64,000 bases of DNA from Caldifarciminota bacterium (GTDB lineage Bacteria > Hydrothermota > Hydrothermia > LBFQ01 > DSFT01), in NCBI GenBank assembly GCA_025060695.1, contig JANXBH010000002.1:1-64000 (forward strand), in the 5' to 3' direction. The notes below the pieces were generated by a model. That model was not told the origin of the DNA. It did no database searches and saw only the letters and a program-made list of their open reading frames with translations. The translations under genes were made by a program, and so were the position numbers. This document shows, piece after piece, positions 41,331-50,802 of the stretch (its first letter is position 1; the number at the start of each line of letters is the position of its first letter).

Positions 41331-43202
41331 GTGCAAATGAGAGAGTTTACAAAGGAAAAGAAATTTAGAAAGTTCAAGGGAAGGATAGAATCACTTGAAG
41401 ACTTCGTAAGCCCTGAGTGGTGGAAGTATATATTCGATTCTATATATCTAAAAACCGATGCGGATGTAGTAATGGATGATGAACTAACAGAAAAAGAAGT
41501 AGATATTTTTCTTGAAATATTAAAACTTAAAAAAGATGATAGAATACTCGATTTAGCATGTGGTCAAGGAAGGCATACTATTGAATTTTATAAGAGAGGA
41601 TATAGGGAAATAGAAGGTATTGACCTTTCAGAATATTTAATAAATAAGGCAAAGCAAAAAGCAAAAAAAGAAGGTCTAAAAATTAAATTCAGAAAAGGAG
41701 ATGCAAGAAATTTGCCCTATAAAGATAATACCTTTGATTACGTAATGATACTTGGAAATAGCTTTGGATATTTTTCAAATGCATCAGATGACTATAAAGT
41801 CCTAAGAGAAGTATATAAAGTTTTAAAACCATATGGGACTTTACTACTTGATATAGCAGATGGGGATTATGTTAGAAACCATTATAAGCCATATACTTGG
41901 GAATGGATTGATGATAAATACGTAGTTTTAAGGGAAAGACAACTATCACATGATAAAAGATTACTAATTTCAAGAGAAATTGTTATTCATGCTCAAAAGG
42001 GTGTTGTAGTAGACCAGATATATTCAGAAAGATTGTATTCTCAGCTTGAAATTGAAGAGATACTAAAAAGTGCAGGTTTTAAGAATATTTCGTTTCATAC
42101 AAATCTTATTTTACAGTCTAAAAGAAATATGGACTTAGGTATGATGGAAAATAGAATAGTCCTAACCGCAATAGCACCTAAGGAAAATATAAAGATTAGC
42201 CCAAAAGTTAAAGTTTTTAATATATGCGTACTATTAGGTGATACGAACTTAAAAATGGACAATGAATATGAGATTGAAGCAATTAGACAGTTAAAAATAG
42301 CTCTTCAAAAATTAGAAGGATACAAATTTAGTTATATAGAGAATCACAAAAGTTTATTTTATGATTTTGGAAATTTAAAAACTGACTTGGTTTTCAACCT
42401 TTGCGATGATGGATATAACAATAATGCCAAGATGGAATTACATATTCCTGCACTTCTTGAGGTTTTAAACATACCATATACAGGCTCACCACCCCATACA
42501 TTAGCAGTATGTTATGATAAATCTCTTGTGAAAGCCATTGCTAATTCTCTTGGTATACCTACACCTAATGAGTATCTTATTATGCCTGAAGATACAACTT
42601 ATAATATACCTACAAATTTTCCTGTTATACTAAAACCGAATTTCGGAGATGGAAGTGAAGGCATATATAAAGATTCTGTTGTCTATAATTCCATAGAATT
42701 TACTGAGGCTTTAAATAGATTGAGAAAGGAAATGCCAACAACACCTATTTTAGTTGAAGAGTTTTTAACAGGTGATGAAATAAGTATAGGTATTATTGGT
42801 AATTTGCCCTATGACTTTGAAATACTACCTATTTTAAAAATTGACTATTCTGAACTTCCTGATGATTTACCTCCAATATGTGGTTATGAAGCAAAATGGG
42901 ATTTTAACTCAATTTATTATAAGAAAATAAAATATGTGCCTGCGGAATTAGACAAGGAAGTAGAAGAAAAACTATATGACATGCTATTAAAACTATATCA
43001 TAGATTAGATTTAAGAGACTATGCGAGATTTGATATTAGGTTCTCAGCAGACGGCACCCCAAAACTATTAGAAGTAAATCCGAATCCAGGCTGGTCCTGG
43101 GATGGAAAATTAAAAATTATGAGTGAATGGAAAAATATGGACTATAGTGAAATGTTAGAAAAGATTATTAGAAGCTCATTAAAAAGATACAATATGATAT
43201 AA
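41331..43202 (+). CDS. Fusion of SAM methyltransferase and D-Ala-D-Ala ligase-like ATP-grasp enzyme
   Basis: 623 residues. Residues ~1-290 form a class I methyltransferase: ILDLACGQGRHTIEFYKRG (~75-93, SAM motif I), GIDLSEYL, KGDARNLPYKDNTFDYVMIL split over ~123-142. Residues ~300-620 form a D-alanine-D-alanine ligase-like ATP-grasp: FNLCDDGYNNNAKMELHIP (~357-375), NIPYTGSPPHTLAVCYDKSLVK in two parts, VILKPNFGDGSEGI (~434-447), EEFLTGDEISIGI (~476-488), ARFDIRFSADGTPKLLEVNP split over ~567-586. The combination suggests a peptide-ligating enzyme whose product or substrate is methylated. The 3' end overlaps the convergent gene by 24 bases. Confidence 0.85.
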   Translation: MQMREFTKEKKFRKFKGRIESLEDFVSPEWWKYIFDSIYLKTDADVVMDDELTEKEVDIFLEILKLKKDDRILDLACGQGRHTIEFYKRGYREIEGIDLSEYLINKAKQKAKKEGLKIKFRKGDARNLPYKDNTFDYVMILGNSFGYFSNASDDYKVLREVYKVLKPYGTLLLDIADGDYVRNHYKPYTWEWIDDKYVVLRERQLSHDKRLLISREIVIHAQKGVVVDQIYSERLYSQLEIEEILKSAGFKNISFHTNLILQSKRNMDLGMMENRIVLTAIAPKENIKISPKVKVFNICVLLGDTNLKMDNEYEIEAIRQLKIALQKLEGYKFSYIENHKSLFYDFGNLKTDLVFNLCDDGYNNNAKMELHIPALLEVLNIPYTGSPPHTLAVCYDKSLVKAIANSLGIPTPNEYLIMPEDTTYNIPTNFPVILKPNFGDGSEGIYKDSVVYNSIEFTEALNRLRKEMPTTPILVEEFLTGDEISIGIIGNLPYDFEILPILKIDYSELPDDLPPICGYEAKWDFNSIYYKKIKYVPAELDKEVEEKLYDMLLKLYHRLDLRDYARFDIRFSADGTPKLLEVNPNPGWSWDGKLKIMSEWKNMDYSEMLEKIIRSSLKRYNMI

Positions 43203-43550
43203 AGCTTCATCTAAATTCTTTATTTTAACTTCAAAGGCTATCTCGTTATTTGGTATAATTAACTTATCTTTCTTGATTATAAAAACTTCGTAATTATATG
43301 TTCTTGCAATTCTTACTAATTTTTCTAAGTTAGAACCATTACTTAGAACAATAATTCCGGAAAGTTTATTTTCTTTCACTACTTTATTTACATCTGAAAA
43401 TTCAAATTTTGAAAAACTCGACTCATAAACAAAATACCTACTTATCTTGTTGTTATTATTTATCTCGCATATCTCGCAGTCCAAATTAAATCTTTTCCTA
43501 AAGTTTATAATTTCAATCGCATCTTTCAAAACAACTATGAAACACTTCAT
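43179..43550 (-). CDS. Small protein of unknown function after DtxR regulator
   Basis: 123 residues. Alternating strands and helices (MKCFIVVLKDAIEI, KLSGIIVLSNGSNLEKLVRIA, YNYEVFIIKKDKLII) suggest a Rossmann-like alpha/beta fold, loosely like a TrkA-N/RCK half, but no GxGxxG motif is present. Four bases of overlap with the DtxR gene make them co-transcribed, so it may assist metal sensing or transport (inference). Its 3' end overlaps the convergent ligase gene. Confidence 0.5.
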   Translation of the reverse strand: MKCFIVVLKDAIEIINFRKRFNLDCEICEINNNNKISRYFVYESSFSKFEFSDVNKVVKENKLSGIIVLSNGSNLEKLVRIARTYNYEVFIIKKDKLIIPNNEIAFEVKIKNLDEALYHIVSF

Positions 43551-44215
43551 AGTTTTCTTACCTTTATAAGCTTTGAAACATCAACTCCTAATATAACTTC
43601 ATTGTTTTCTATTAATAATTTTACATAACCTGCAATTTCACTTTTTTCTACAACTTTTCCAGTCTTTTGAGGAATAATATTTATATCATGTAAAAATTTT
43701 GTTAATTGAAAATTACTATCAGGTATTTCAAGAATTACAAATTCTTCATCTTCCTTTATTTCTGAAAGTAAAAGACATTCTCTTTGTGGTAGCCTTCCTT
43801 TGTCATCAGGTATTGGATGTCCATGAGGGTCAAAGCGAGGCTTTCCAAGAAATTCATATATAGCATCTGCTAACTCCTTTGAAATGTGGTGCTCTAAATT
43901 TTCTGCTTCTTGATGCAGTTTTTCATAGTCATATCCTAAACTCTTTAATAGATATAGCTCAATAAGTCTATGATGTCTAATAACTTCAAGAGCAACCTTT
44001 CTACCTAGCTCAGTTAATTCTATATCCGCATATTTTTCATGCCTAACTAATGACCTCTGAACTAATCTATCTATCATTTCACTAACAGACGAAGGTTTAA
44101 TATTCATCCTCTTAGAAAGCTCTACTATGCTACACTTGCCCTTTTCTTCTATTTCATAGTAAATATTCTTTAGATAGTCCTCCATAATTGGTGTTAGTTT
44201 CAATTTTTCCTTCAT
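43547..44215 (-). CDS. DtxR/MntR-family metal-dependent transcriptional repressor
   Basis: 222 residues. The winged helix-turn-helix has MEDYLKNIYYEIEEKGKCSI then ELSKRMNIKPSSVSEMIDRLVQ (~27-48). The dimerisation/metal domain has RHHRLIELYLLKSLGYDYEK and EAENLEHHISKEL (~85-123), with the expected His/Glu ligands and GKPRFDPHGHPIPD (~130-143). A C-terminal FeoA-like SH3 domain (~150-222) is present. It represses metal uptake genes when Fe2+ or Mn2+ is bound. It is co-transcribed with UXS upstream (4-base overlap). Confidence 0.92.
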   Translation of the reverse strand: MKEKLKLTPIMEDYLKNIYYEIEEKGKCSIVELSKRMNIKPSSVSEMIDRLVQRSLVRHEKYADIELTELGRKVALEVIRHHRLIELYLLKSLGYDYEKLHQEAENLEHHISKELADAIYEFLGKPRFDPHGHPIPDDKGRLPQRECLLLSEIKEDEEFVILEIPDSNFQLTKFLHDINIIPQKTGKVVEKSEIAGYVKLLIENNEVILGVDVSKLIKVRKL

Positions 44216-45162
44216 AACTCTAACTCCTTTTTAAAATAGTTTATAGTTAATTTTAAACCTTCTTTTATTGAAATTTTAGGTTCCCAGTTTAGTAATAATT
44301 TTGCTTTTGAAATATCAGGTCTTCTTTGTCTTGGATCATCTTCAAGTGGTGGAAGAAATTCAACACCCCTTGCACTTGGAATAAATTCCATAACTAAATT
44401 TGCAAGTTCTATTACTTTAAATTCTATTGGATTTCCAAGATTTATCACCTCTCCCTTCAAATTTTCGTAAGTAGAAAATCTATATATACCTTCTATTAAA
44501 TCATCTACATAACAAAAACTTCTTGTTTGATTTCCATCCCCATAAACTGTTAATCTTTGTCCTTTTAAAGCTTGAACTATGAAATTTGAAACTACCCTAC
44601 CGTCATTTATCCTCATTCTTGGACCATATGTGTTAAAGATTCTTATAATTCTAATATCTAAGTTATATGTTCTATAGTATGCCATAGATAAAGCTTCAGC
44701 AAACCTTTTTGCTTCATCGTATACACTTCTTGGTCCTATTGGATTTACATTCCCCCAATAGTTTTCATTTTGAGGATGGACTAATGGATCACCATAAATT
44801 TCACTTGTAGACGCTAAAACAAACCTACTATTGTACTTAAGTGCAATGTCAAGTAATCTTTTTGTCCCAACTGAGTTAACCAACATCGTTTCAATCTTGT
44901 ATTTATAATAATCTACAGGGCTTGCAGGAGAAGCAAAATGTAAAATAATATCAACTTTGGTATCTCTTAAAATGTTAATATCTAAATCGCAAACATCTAA
45001 CTCAATAAACTTAAAATTCTTATTCTCTAATAAATGACTTACATTCTTAATATGCGAAGTTATAAAGTTATCTATCCCAATAACCTCATATTCTTCAGAT
45101 AAAAACCTTTCACAAAGAAACGAACCCAAAAAACCACTCGCACCTGTTATTAAAACTTTCAA
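44212..45162 (-). CDS. UDP-glucuronate decarboxylase-like NAD-dependent sugar epimerase
   Basis: 316 residues from TTG 45162. Extended SDR with NAD motif TGASGFLGSFL (~6-16), LHFASPASPVDYYKYKIETM in the UXS-specific loop (~79-98), STSEIYGDP (~120-128) and the catalytic Y-x3-K in SVYDEAKRFAEAL (~149-161). ASPASPxxYxxxPIxTxxVN is characteristic of UDP-xylose synthase. The divergent gene encodes the UDP-sugar dehydrogenase that would supply UDP-glucuronate. Together they would make UDP-xylose for surface polysaccharide. Confidence 0.88.
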   Translation of the reverse strand: MKVLITGASGFLGSFLCERFLSEEYEVIGIDNFITSHIKNVSHLLENKNFKFIELDVCDLDINILRDTKVDIILHFASPASPVDYYKYKIETMLVNSVGTKRLLDIALKYNSRFVLASTSEIYGDPLVHPQNENYWGNVNPIGPRSVYDEAKRFAEALSMAYYRTYNLDIRIIRIFNTYGPRMRINDGRVVSNFIVQALKGQRLTVYGDGNQTRSFCYVDDLIEGIYRFSTYENLKGEVINLGNPIEFKVIELANLVMEFIPSARGVEFLPPLEDDPRQRRPDISKAKLLLNWEPKISIKEGLKLTINYFKKELEL

Positions 45163-45172
45163 AATTTCAGAA

Positions 45173-45178
45173 ATTTTA
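45173..45178 (-). promoter_or_regulatory. TAAAAT -10 element of UXS gene
   Basis: Minus-strand GCTTTAAAATTTC; 10 bases to TTG 45162; 11 bases from the opposed element at 45190. Confidence 0.65.
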
Positions 45179-45189
45179 AAGCTTTACTT

Positions 45190-45195
45190 TAAAAT
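45190..45195 (+). promoter_or_regulatory. TAAAAT -10 element of UDP-sugar dehydrogenase operon
   Basis: ACTTTAAAATTATG; 11 bases to ATG 45207; an out-of-frame ATG at 45197 is skipped. Confidence 0.6.
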
Positions 45196-45206
45196 TATGA
45201 ACCATC

Positions 45207-46505
45207 ATGGAAAAAGAAATACTAAAAAAACTTGAAGCTAAAGAATTAAAAATATCTATCTTAGGTCTTGGATATGTAGGACTTCCACTTGCATTGGAGT
45301 TTTATAAAAATGGTTTTGAAATTTATGGTATAGATGTAGACAAAGAAAAAGTAGAAAAATTAAATAATGGTATTTCATATGTATTGGATGTTTCTAATGA
45401 GGAAATTAAAGATGCAATAAAAAGCGGTAAATTTAAAGTTTTTGATAGTTATGAAGTTATAAAAGAGGTAGATGTAATTATAATTGCGGTTCCTACACCA
45501 CTTTCAAAGACAAAAGACCCAGACCTTAGCTATATTCTTGATGCAGTAGAAAATATAAAGAACCATCTTAAAAAAGGGCATATTGTAATTCTTGAAAGCA
45601 CAACTTATCCTGGGACAACTGATGAAATAATAAAATCAAAACTTGAAGAGACAGGACTAAAGTGTGGAGAAGACTTTTTCTTGGCATTCTCTCCTGAAAG
45701 GATAAATCCTGGTGATAAGGTTTATAAAATAAAAAATACTCCGAAGGTTGTAGGTGGTGTAGATGAAATATCTGGAATTATTGTAAAGAATATTTATTCA
45801 AAGATAGTAGATGAAGTGGTTCTTGTTTCCTCATCAAAAGTTGCGGAAATGGCTAAATTACTTGAAAACACATTTAGAGCTGTAAATATTGCACTTGTTA
45901 ATGAGCTTGCTATAATGTGTAATATTTTGAATATAGATGTATGGGAAGTAATAGAGAGTGCGGGGTCTAAACCTTTTGGTTTTATGAAATTTTATCCAGG
46001 ACCGGGAATAGGAGGTCATTGTATTCCAATAGACCCAATATACCTCTCCTGGAAAATGAAAACACTAAACTACAATGCAAGACTTATAGAGGTTGCAAGT
46101 GAGATAAATACCAATATGCCAAGATACGTAGTCCAGAGAATTAGTGATATTTTAAATGAATACGAAAGAAGCATAAAGGGAAGTAGAATACTAATCTTAG
46201 GTGTCACATATAAGAAAGATGTAAGCGATATTAGGGAATCACCTGCTATTGACATAATTTCCATGCTTGCAGACAAAGGTGCAATAGTTTACTATTTTGA
46301 TCCATACGTAGAAAAAATTAATATAGGTGAGCTTGAAATTGAAAGAGTAGAACTCACATCTGAAACTATAAAGGAAAGCGACATTGTAGTATTGATTACT
46401 GATCATAGCGTATTTGACTACGATTTTATATACAAGAACTCAAATTTGATTTTTGATACAAAAAACGCGTTTAGAAAATATAGTGAAAAAGTTTATAGAT
46501 TGTGA
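45207..46505 (+). CDS. Nucleotide-sugar (UDP-glucose/UDP-ManNAc-type) 6-dehydrogenase
   Basis: 432 residues. NAD domain ISILGLGYVGLPLALEFYKNG in two parts (~16-36), VPTPLSKTKDPDLSY (~98-112), LESTTYPGTTDE (~131-142), the catalytic Cys in GPGIGGHCIPIDPIYLSWK (~264-282), and the C-terminal ILGVTYKKDVSDIRESPA (~331-348). GGHCIPxDP and YxxxxxDxREsP are typical of the WbpA/WecC/Ugd group. Substrate is inferred as UDP-glucose from the adjacent UXS, but UDP-HexNAc is possible. The next GT gene overlaps by 4 bases. Confidence 0.9.
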   Translation: MEKEILKKLEAKELKISILGLGYVGLPLALEFYKNGFEIYGIDVDKEKVEKLNNGISYVLDVSNEEIKDAIKSGKFKVFDSYEVIKEVDVIIIAVPTPLSKTKDPDLSYILDAVENIKNHLKKGHIVILESTTYPGTTDEIIKSKLEETGLKCGEDFFLAFSPERINPGDKVYKIKNTPKVVGGVDEISGIIVKNIYSKIVDEVVLVSSSKVAEMAKLLENTFRAVNIALVNELAIMCNILNIDVWEVIESAGSKPFGFMKFYPGPGIGGHCIPIDPIYLSWKMKTLNYNARLIEVASEINTNMPRYVVQRISDILNEYERSIKGSRILILGVTYKKDVSDIRESPAIDIISMLADKGAIVYYFDPYVEKINIGELEIERVELTSETIKESDIVVLITDHSVFDYDFIYKNSNLIFDTKNAFRKYSEKVYRL

Positions 46506-47278
46506 ATGAAGGTCTTGTATCAATTATTATACCTACTTTAAATGAAGAAAAGTATTTACCTAAATTACTTAAGTCTATTTCTGAACAAACTTATAAAAAC
46601 TACGAAATTATAGTTGCTGATGCAGGCTCTATAGATAATACTGTAAGCATAGCAAATGATTACGGTGCTATAGTAGTAAAGGGTGGAAAACCCGCAGTTG
46701 GCAGAAACAACGGTACAAAAGTATCAAGAGGCGAATATTTAATATTCCTCGATGCGGATGTTATTCTTCCAAAGGATTTTTTAAGCAAAGCAATACAAGA
46801 CTTTGATTATCATTACTATGAAGTAGCAACATTTAGTTTTGAGCCTATTTCTAAGTTGAAAATAGATAAAATTCTATTTAAGATTGCAAATATATTAGTT
46901 AGAAGAACAAGGAAGTTATATCCCCTCGCCCCTGGATTTTGCATAATGAGCACAAGAAGGCTCTTTAGAAGAATCGGGGGTTTTGATGAAACACTTTATT
47001 TAGCAGAGGACCACGATTTTGTAAGGAGAGCTTCAAAACTTGCAAAATTTGGAATTATTAAAGAAACTAAAGTAGAAGTTAGTGTTAGAAGACTAGAAAA
47101 GGAAGGAAGAGTAAACTTAGTAAGAAAGTACTTTCAGGCAGAGATATATAGAGCATTAAAAGGAAAAATTGACAAGGAAATACTTGAGTATGAATTTGGA
47201 AAGTTTCAAAATACAAGTAATATGAGTGAATTTGAAAAGTTTCTTGAGAGAATTCTAAGGTTTTTGATTAGGGATTAA
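46502..47278 (+). CDS. Glycosyltransferase family 2 (inverting, surface glycan)
   Basis: 258 residues from GTG 46502. SIIIPTLNEEKYLPKLLKSI (~7-26), VADAGSIDNTVSIA (~39-52), GRNNGTKVSRGEYLIFLDAD with D-x-D (~67-86), and FDETLYLAEDHDFVRRA (~155-171) supplying the acidic base region. One C-terminal amphipathic stretch, no clear transmembrane helix. It follows the UDP-sugar dehydrogenase and precedes an ArnT-like membrane glycosyltransferase, so it probably assembles a surface glycan. Confidence 0.88.
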   Translation: MNEGLVSIIIPTLNEEKYLPKLLKSISEQTYKNYEIIVADAGSIDNTVSIANDYGAIVVKGGKPAVGRNNGTKVSRGEYLIFLDADVILPKDFLSKAIQDFDYHYYEVATFSFEPISKLKIDKILFKIANILVRRTRKLYPLAPGFCIMSTRRLFRRIGGFDETLYLAEDHDFVRRASKLAKFGIIKETKVEVSVRRLEKEGRVNLVRKYFQAEIYRALKGKIDKEILEYEFGKFQNTSNMSEFEKFLERILRFLIRD

Positions 47279-48559
47279 ATGATTTTTATTATACTCTTTT
47301 GGTTAATAGTGAATTCTATATTAGCTTATTTTTTAAAATTAGCTCCTGATGAGGCATACTATTGGGTATGGTCAAACTACTTGAGTTTTGGCTATTTTGA
47401 CCACCCTCCAATGGTAGCACTTTTAATAAAAATTGGCCATACCATATTTAAAAGTGAATTTGGAGTAAGATTTGCTACACTTTTATTAAGTAGCTTGACA
47501 ATATACTTTGTTTATAGAATTTCAAATGTTAAAAATTTCATTTTGTTCTTTCTTTTAATATTTTCCAATTTACTATTAAATGCAGGTGGTTTTATTGCTG
47601 TTCCCGATACTTTTTTGGTTTTCTTCTCTTCGGTTTATTTCTACTTTTTAAAAAGATATATAGAGAAAGAGAATTTTAGTTCTATATTTTTGCTTTCAAT
47701 CTCAATAAGCTTAATGCTATATTCAAAGTACCATGGTATTTTAATTATTCTATTTACACTTTTTGCTTTACCAAAGCTGTTTCTAAGAAAGTCATTTTAT
47801 ATGGTATTTTTATTGTCATTAATTTTCTATATGCCTCACATTATCTGGCTATTTCAAAATAATTTCATTACAATTAAGTATCAGCTACTTTATAGACAAG
47901 GTATAGATTTTAACCTTTACAATGTATTTGACTATATTATAGGTCAATTTTTGGTTTATGGACCAATTGTAGGATTTATTACCATAATTTCGGGTTTTTT
48001 ATATAAGCCAAAAGATGATTTTGAAAAAGTTTTAAAATATAACCTAATTGGTATATTTTTGTTTTTCTTAGTTTTTAGTTTTAGAAACAAGATCGAGGCA
48101 AATTGGACAAGTTCTCTTTTAGTCCCACTCTTTATTCTATCATATAACTATATAGTTCAAAATGAAAAAATAAAAAAATTGTTCTATAAACTTGCTACTT
48201 TAAATACCATTTTAATCTTTCTTGTGAGGCTGCATACTATTTATCCAATAATAAATATAAATAATGACCCAACAAGTCAATTTAGAAATTGGAAAGAGTT
48301 TGCAATAAAAGTAAGAAAAAAAACAGGAAATAGTAAAATTTGCGCGACTAACTATCAATTAACTTCAGAGTTATGGTTCTATCTAAAGGAAAAAGTTGGA
48401 TTTATTAATATACACTCTAGAGAAAACCAATATAGTCTATGGAAGTTTTCAATAGATTGTAAATATATTGTAAGTCATGTAAAAACTTCAAATGTAATAG
48501 ACTCACTAATTGCTCCTTATCTTGGAAAAGTATATATTATTTCCAAAATGGATCACTAA
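47279..48559 (+). CDS. ArnT/PMT-like membrane glycosyltransferase (GT39/GT83 type)
   Basis: 426 residues, about 10-11 transmembrane helices. The first loop has PDEAYYWVWSNYLSFGYFDHPP (split here; ~23-44): DEAYYW with the catalytic Asp-Glu and FDHPP is the signature of dolichyl/undecaprenyl-phosphate sugar-dependent transferases. The C-terminal ~90 residues are soluble and periplasmic. It would transfer a lipid-linked sugar to an envelope acceptor. It starts one base after the GT2 stop; its 3' end overlaps the convergent GT2 gene by 23 bases. Confidence 0.87.
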   Translation: MIFIILFWLIVNSILAYFLKLAPDEAYYWVWSNYLSFGYFDHPPMVALLIKIGHTIFKSEFGVRFATLLLSSLTIYFVYRISNVKNFILFFLLIFSNLLLNAGGFIAVPDTFLVFFSSVYFYFLKRYIEKENFSSIFLLSISISLMLYSKYHGILIILFTLFALPKLFLRKSFYMVFLLSLIFYMPHIIWLFQNNFITIKYQLLYRQGIDFNLYNVFDYIIGQFLVYGPIVGFITIISGFLYKPKDDFEKVLKYNLIGIFLFFLVFSFRNKIEANWTSSLLVPLFILSYNYIVQNEKIKKLFYKLATLNTILIFLVRLHTIYPIININNDPTSQFRNWKEFAIKVRKKTGNSKICATNYQLTSELWFYLKEKVGFINIHSRENQYSLWKFSIDCKYIVSHVKTSNVIDSLIAPYLGKVYIISKMDH

Positions 48560-49394
48560 TATATATTCCAAGAATTTCCCTTAACAGTAGAAAAATCAAA
48601 TATATACTAAGAATAGGCAATAGGAAGATTGAAAGAAATTTAAAAATTGGATAGTTTTTTATAAGGAAAAATATGAGTGATTTTGCCCTTTTATATTCAG
48701 CAAAGTAGTTTTTAATTTTTCTGGTAATTCCAACACTATGAAAAACAAAAATATCATTTAGTAGTATTAGTTTATATCCTCTTTTCCTTGCTCTAATACT
48801 AAGGTCTAAGTCCTCCGCATAGAAAAAGAACCTCTCATCAAATCCCCCAAGCTCTAAAAATACACTTTTCCTAAACATTAAAAATGTCCCCACTAAAGCT
48901 TCAACCTCAATTACTTTCTCATTTCTGTTTAAATATAAAAATTCATTACTTAAATTAAAAAATCTTAAAACTGACCTTCTTCCAAAAAATAGTAAAAATG
49001 GATTACTTAATTTTCTTGCAGATGGCCATACTTTATTACTACTTGTAAGTATTTTAGGACTTACCGCAAATACATCTTCATTATTTTTCAAATATTCGTA
49101 CATCTTATATATCGCATCTAACTCAAAATTGCAGTCCGGATTTAAAATGAGTACAAATTCATTTCTTGTATATTTTATTGCTCTATTTACCGCAGGTCCA
49201 AATCCAATATTTATATTGCTATTTATTACCTTTATGTTTTCATAGTCCAATTTTTCCAAAGAAGAATTATTCCAAACCACAACGTCGATATTTTCGTTTT
49301 TAAGCTTTTCTATGATTTTTCTAATTAAATCGGAGGTATAGTAGTTTACTAAGATTATAGATAAACTATTTTCTAAGTTTTGAGCCCTGTGCAT
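48537..49394 (-). CDS. Glycosyltransferase family 2 (rhamnosyltransferase-like)
   Basis: 285 residues. SLSIILVNYYTSDLIRKI (~10-27), WNNSSLEKLDYENI, SNINIGFGPAVNRAI (~59-73), LILNPDCNFEL (D-x-N/D site, ~82-92), EALVGTFLMFRKSVF and GGFDERFFFYAEDLDLSIRA in two parts (~178-197). A C-terminal transmembrane helix (FLSIFLLPILSIYLIFLLL) anchors it. The family adds rhamnose or similar sugars to surface polymers. It overlaps the BatA-like gene by 29 bases. Confidence 0.87.
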   Translation of the reverse strand: MHRAQNLENSLSIILVNYYTSDLIRKIIEKLKNENIDVVVWNNSSLEKLDYENIKVINSNINIGFGPAVNRAIKYTRNEFVLILNPDCNFELDAIYKMYEYLKNNEDVFAVSPKILTSSNKVWPSARKLSNPFLLFFGRRSVLRFFNLSNEFLYLNRNEKVIEVEALVGTFLMFRKSVFLELGGFDERFFFYAEDLDLSIRARKRGYKLILLNDIFVFHSVGITRKIKNYFAEYKRAKSLIFFLIKNYPIFKFLSIFLLPILSIYLIFLLLREILGIYISDPFWK

Positions 49395-50802
49395 ATAAAG
49401 TTTCTACTAAAAAGATAGTTAATAATATAAAAGATACAATACTTGAAATTTCATTTATCCTTGGAAGATTTTGACTTTTAACACTTAAATACTGATTTAC
49501 ACTTTCAACCCTATTCACATTAGACACTATAACTATTTTTTCTTCATCGGATGTATAAAATCCTAATTCAGTTATGTTTATACTACTTGAAATGAGTTTT
49601 ATATTACTTGGAGTTCTTATGATAGTTTCTTTTTCCAAATCTATTCTATCACCTACACTTGCGTATATTACTTTATATTTCCCAACTATTTCATTGAGGA
49701 AATTTTCGAACCATATAGTAAGTTTTGGATTTAAAAATATGACGTTTGGCTTCATGCCAATGAGAAATATATTATCTTTCTTATATACGGGACTATTTGA
49801 AAATAGCATTATGCTATCAATTATAACTCCATTAAATATGTAGTTAGTTTTTATTTCATATGGAATGTTTAAATTGTCGTAAAAAACTATAGCCTTTGAA
49901 TTTTGTCCTAAGATGCTACTAATTGGAAAGTTCTTTTCAGCAATTATGAAAATTTCATCACCTTCAATTGGATTGAATATAGTTTTTAAAAAAGTATTTA
50001 TAAGTTTGTAATTTACATTATCTGAAAAAATTCTAACTTTTAAGATTCTATGTGGCTCAAAAAAGGTATAGTAATAATTATCGTATTCAAGACTATCAAG
50101 TGGAAGAAAAACTAATTTTAGAAAACCTTGTTTTACTTTCAAGTTAGCAATTTTTAAAATACTATCTTTCGTATTTACTATATATAGTAAGTTTCTATCT
50201 TCGTAAATTTCAATAGTCCCCTCTCCTTTTAATTTAATAATTAGTGTTTCTGATTTTTGGACTGCTTGTAATATCGCTCTATTTTTAGAAACTTCTCCAA
50301 TTTTAAATTTTCCATAACTACCTAAACTTAAGTAGTTGCTTTTTTGAAAATCACTAATAACTAAAATAGTATCTCCATTGAATTTTTCTAATACTTCAGG
50401 TTTTAAATAAGAATTGAAGCTACTTGGCATATTTTCATAAATCCTGTCAGAAATATATACTTTTTTAACATTTAGATAGTTATTTGAAATTTCAATAATT
50501 TTTTCCTTAAATGGCTTCATACTAGCTGATACATCAAAAACTATAAGAGATGGCATCTTTGAAGAACTAAGAAAAGGTCTTGAAAGTAGAAGAACTATAA
50601 TTACTATAATTAAAACTCTTAAAAGCATTAGAATAATATCAGAAAACTTTTTCAATCCCCTCTCTTGTTCTTTTATATTTTTTAAAATGAGTATATTTGG
50701 GAAAACCTTTTGTTTTCTAACAATATTAAAAATCATATGCAAGACTACAGGAAATAAGGCAAGTGGTAGAATATATAGAAAAATAGGATTTAAAAAATTC
50801 AT
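49366..50802 (-). CDS. BatA-like membrane protein with VWA-type domain
   Basis: 478 residues. N-terminal double-transmembrane BatA module: FLNPIFLYILPLALFPVVLHM (split; ~3-23), KVFPNILILKNIKEQE, then IILMLLRVLIIVIIVLLLSRPF in two parts (~56-77). A shortened VWA-like segment has VFDVSASMKPFKEK (~89-102, MIDAS DxSxS). The middle is beta-rich and periplasmic, with a final transmembrane helix (ISSIVSFILLTIFLVE). Related proteins (aerotolerance operon, BatA N-domain) are common in FCB-type bacteria; function is envelope-related but undefined. Confidence 0.8.
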   Translation of the reverse strand: MNFLNPIFLYILPLALFPVVLHMIFNIVRKQKVFPNILILKNIKEQERGLKKFSDIILMLLRVLIIVIIVLLLSRPFLSSSKMPSLIVFDVSASMKPFKEKIIEISNNYLNVKKVYISDRIYENMPSSFNSYLKPEVLEKFNGDTILVISDFQKSNYLSLGSYGKFKIGEVSKNRAILQAVQKSETLIIKLKGEGTIEIYEDRNLLYIVNTKDSILKIANLKVKQGFLKLVFLPLDSLEYDNYYYTFFEPHRILKVRIFSDNVNYKLINTFLKTIFNPIEGDEIFIIAEKNFPISSILGQNSKAIVFYDNLNIPYEIKTNYIFNGVIIDSIMLFSNSPVYKKDNIFLIGMKPNVIFLNPKLTIWFENFLNEIVGKYKVIYASVGDRIDLEKETIIRTPSNIKLISSSINITELGFYTSDEEKIVIVSNVNRVESVNQYLSVKSQNLPRINEISSIVSFILLTIFLVETLYAQGSKLRK

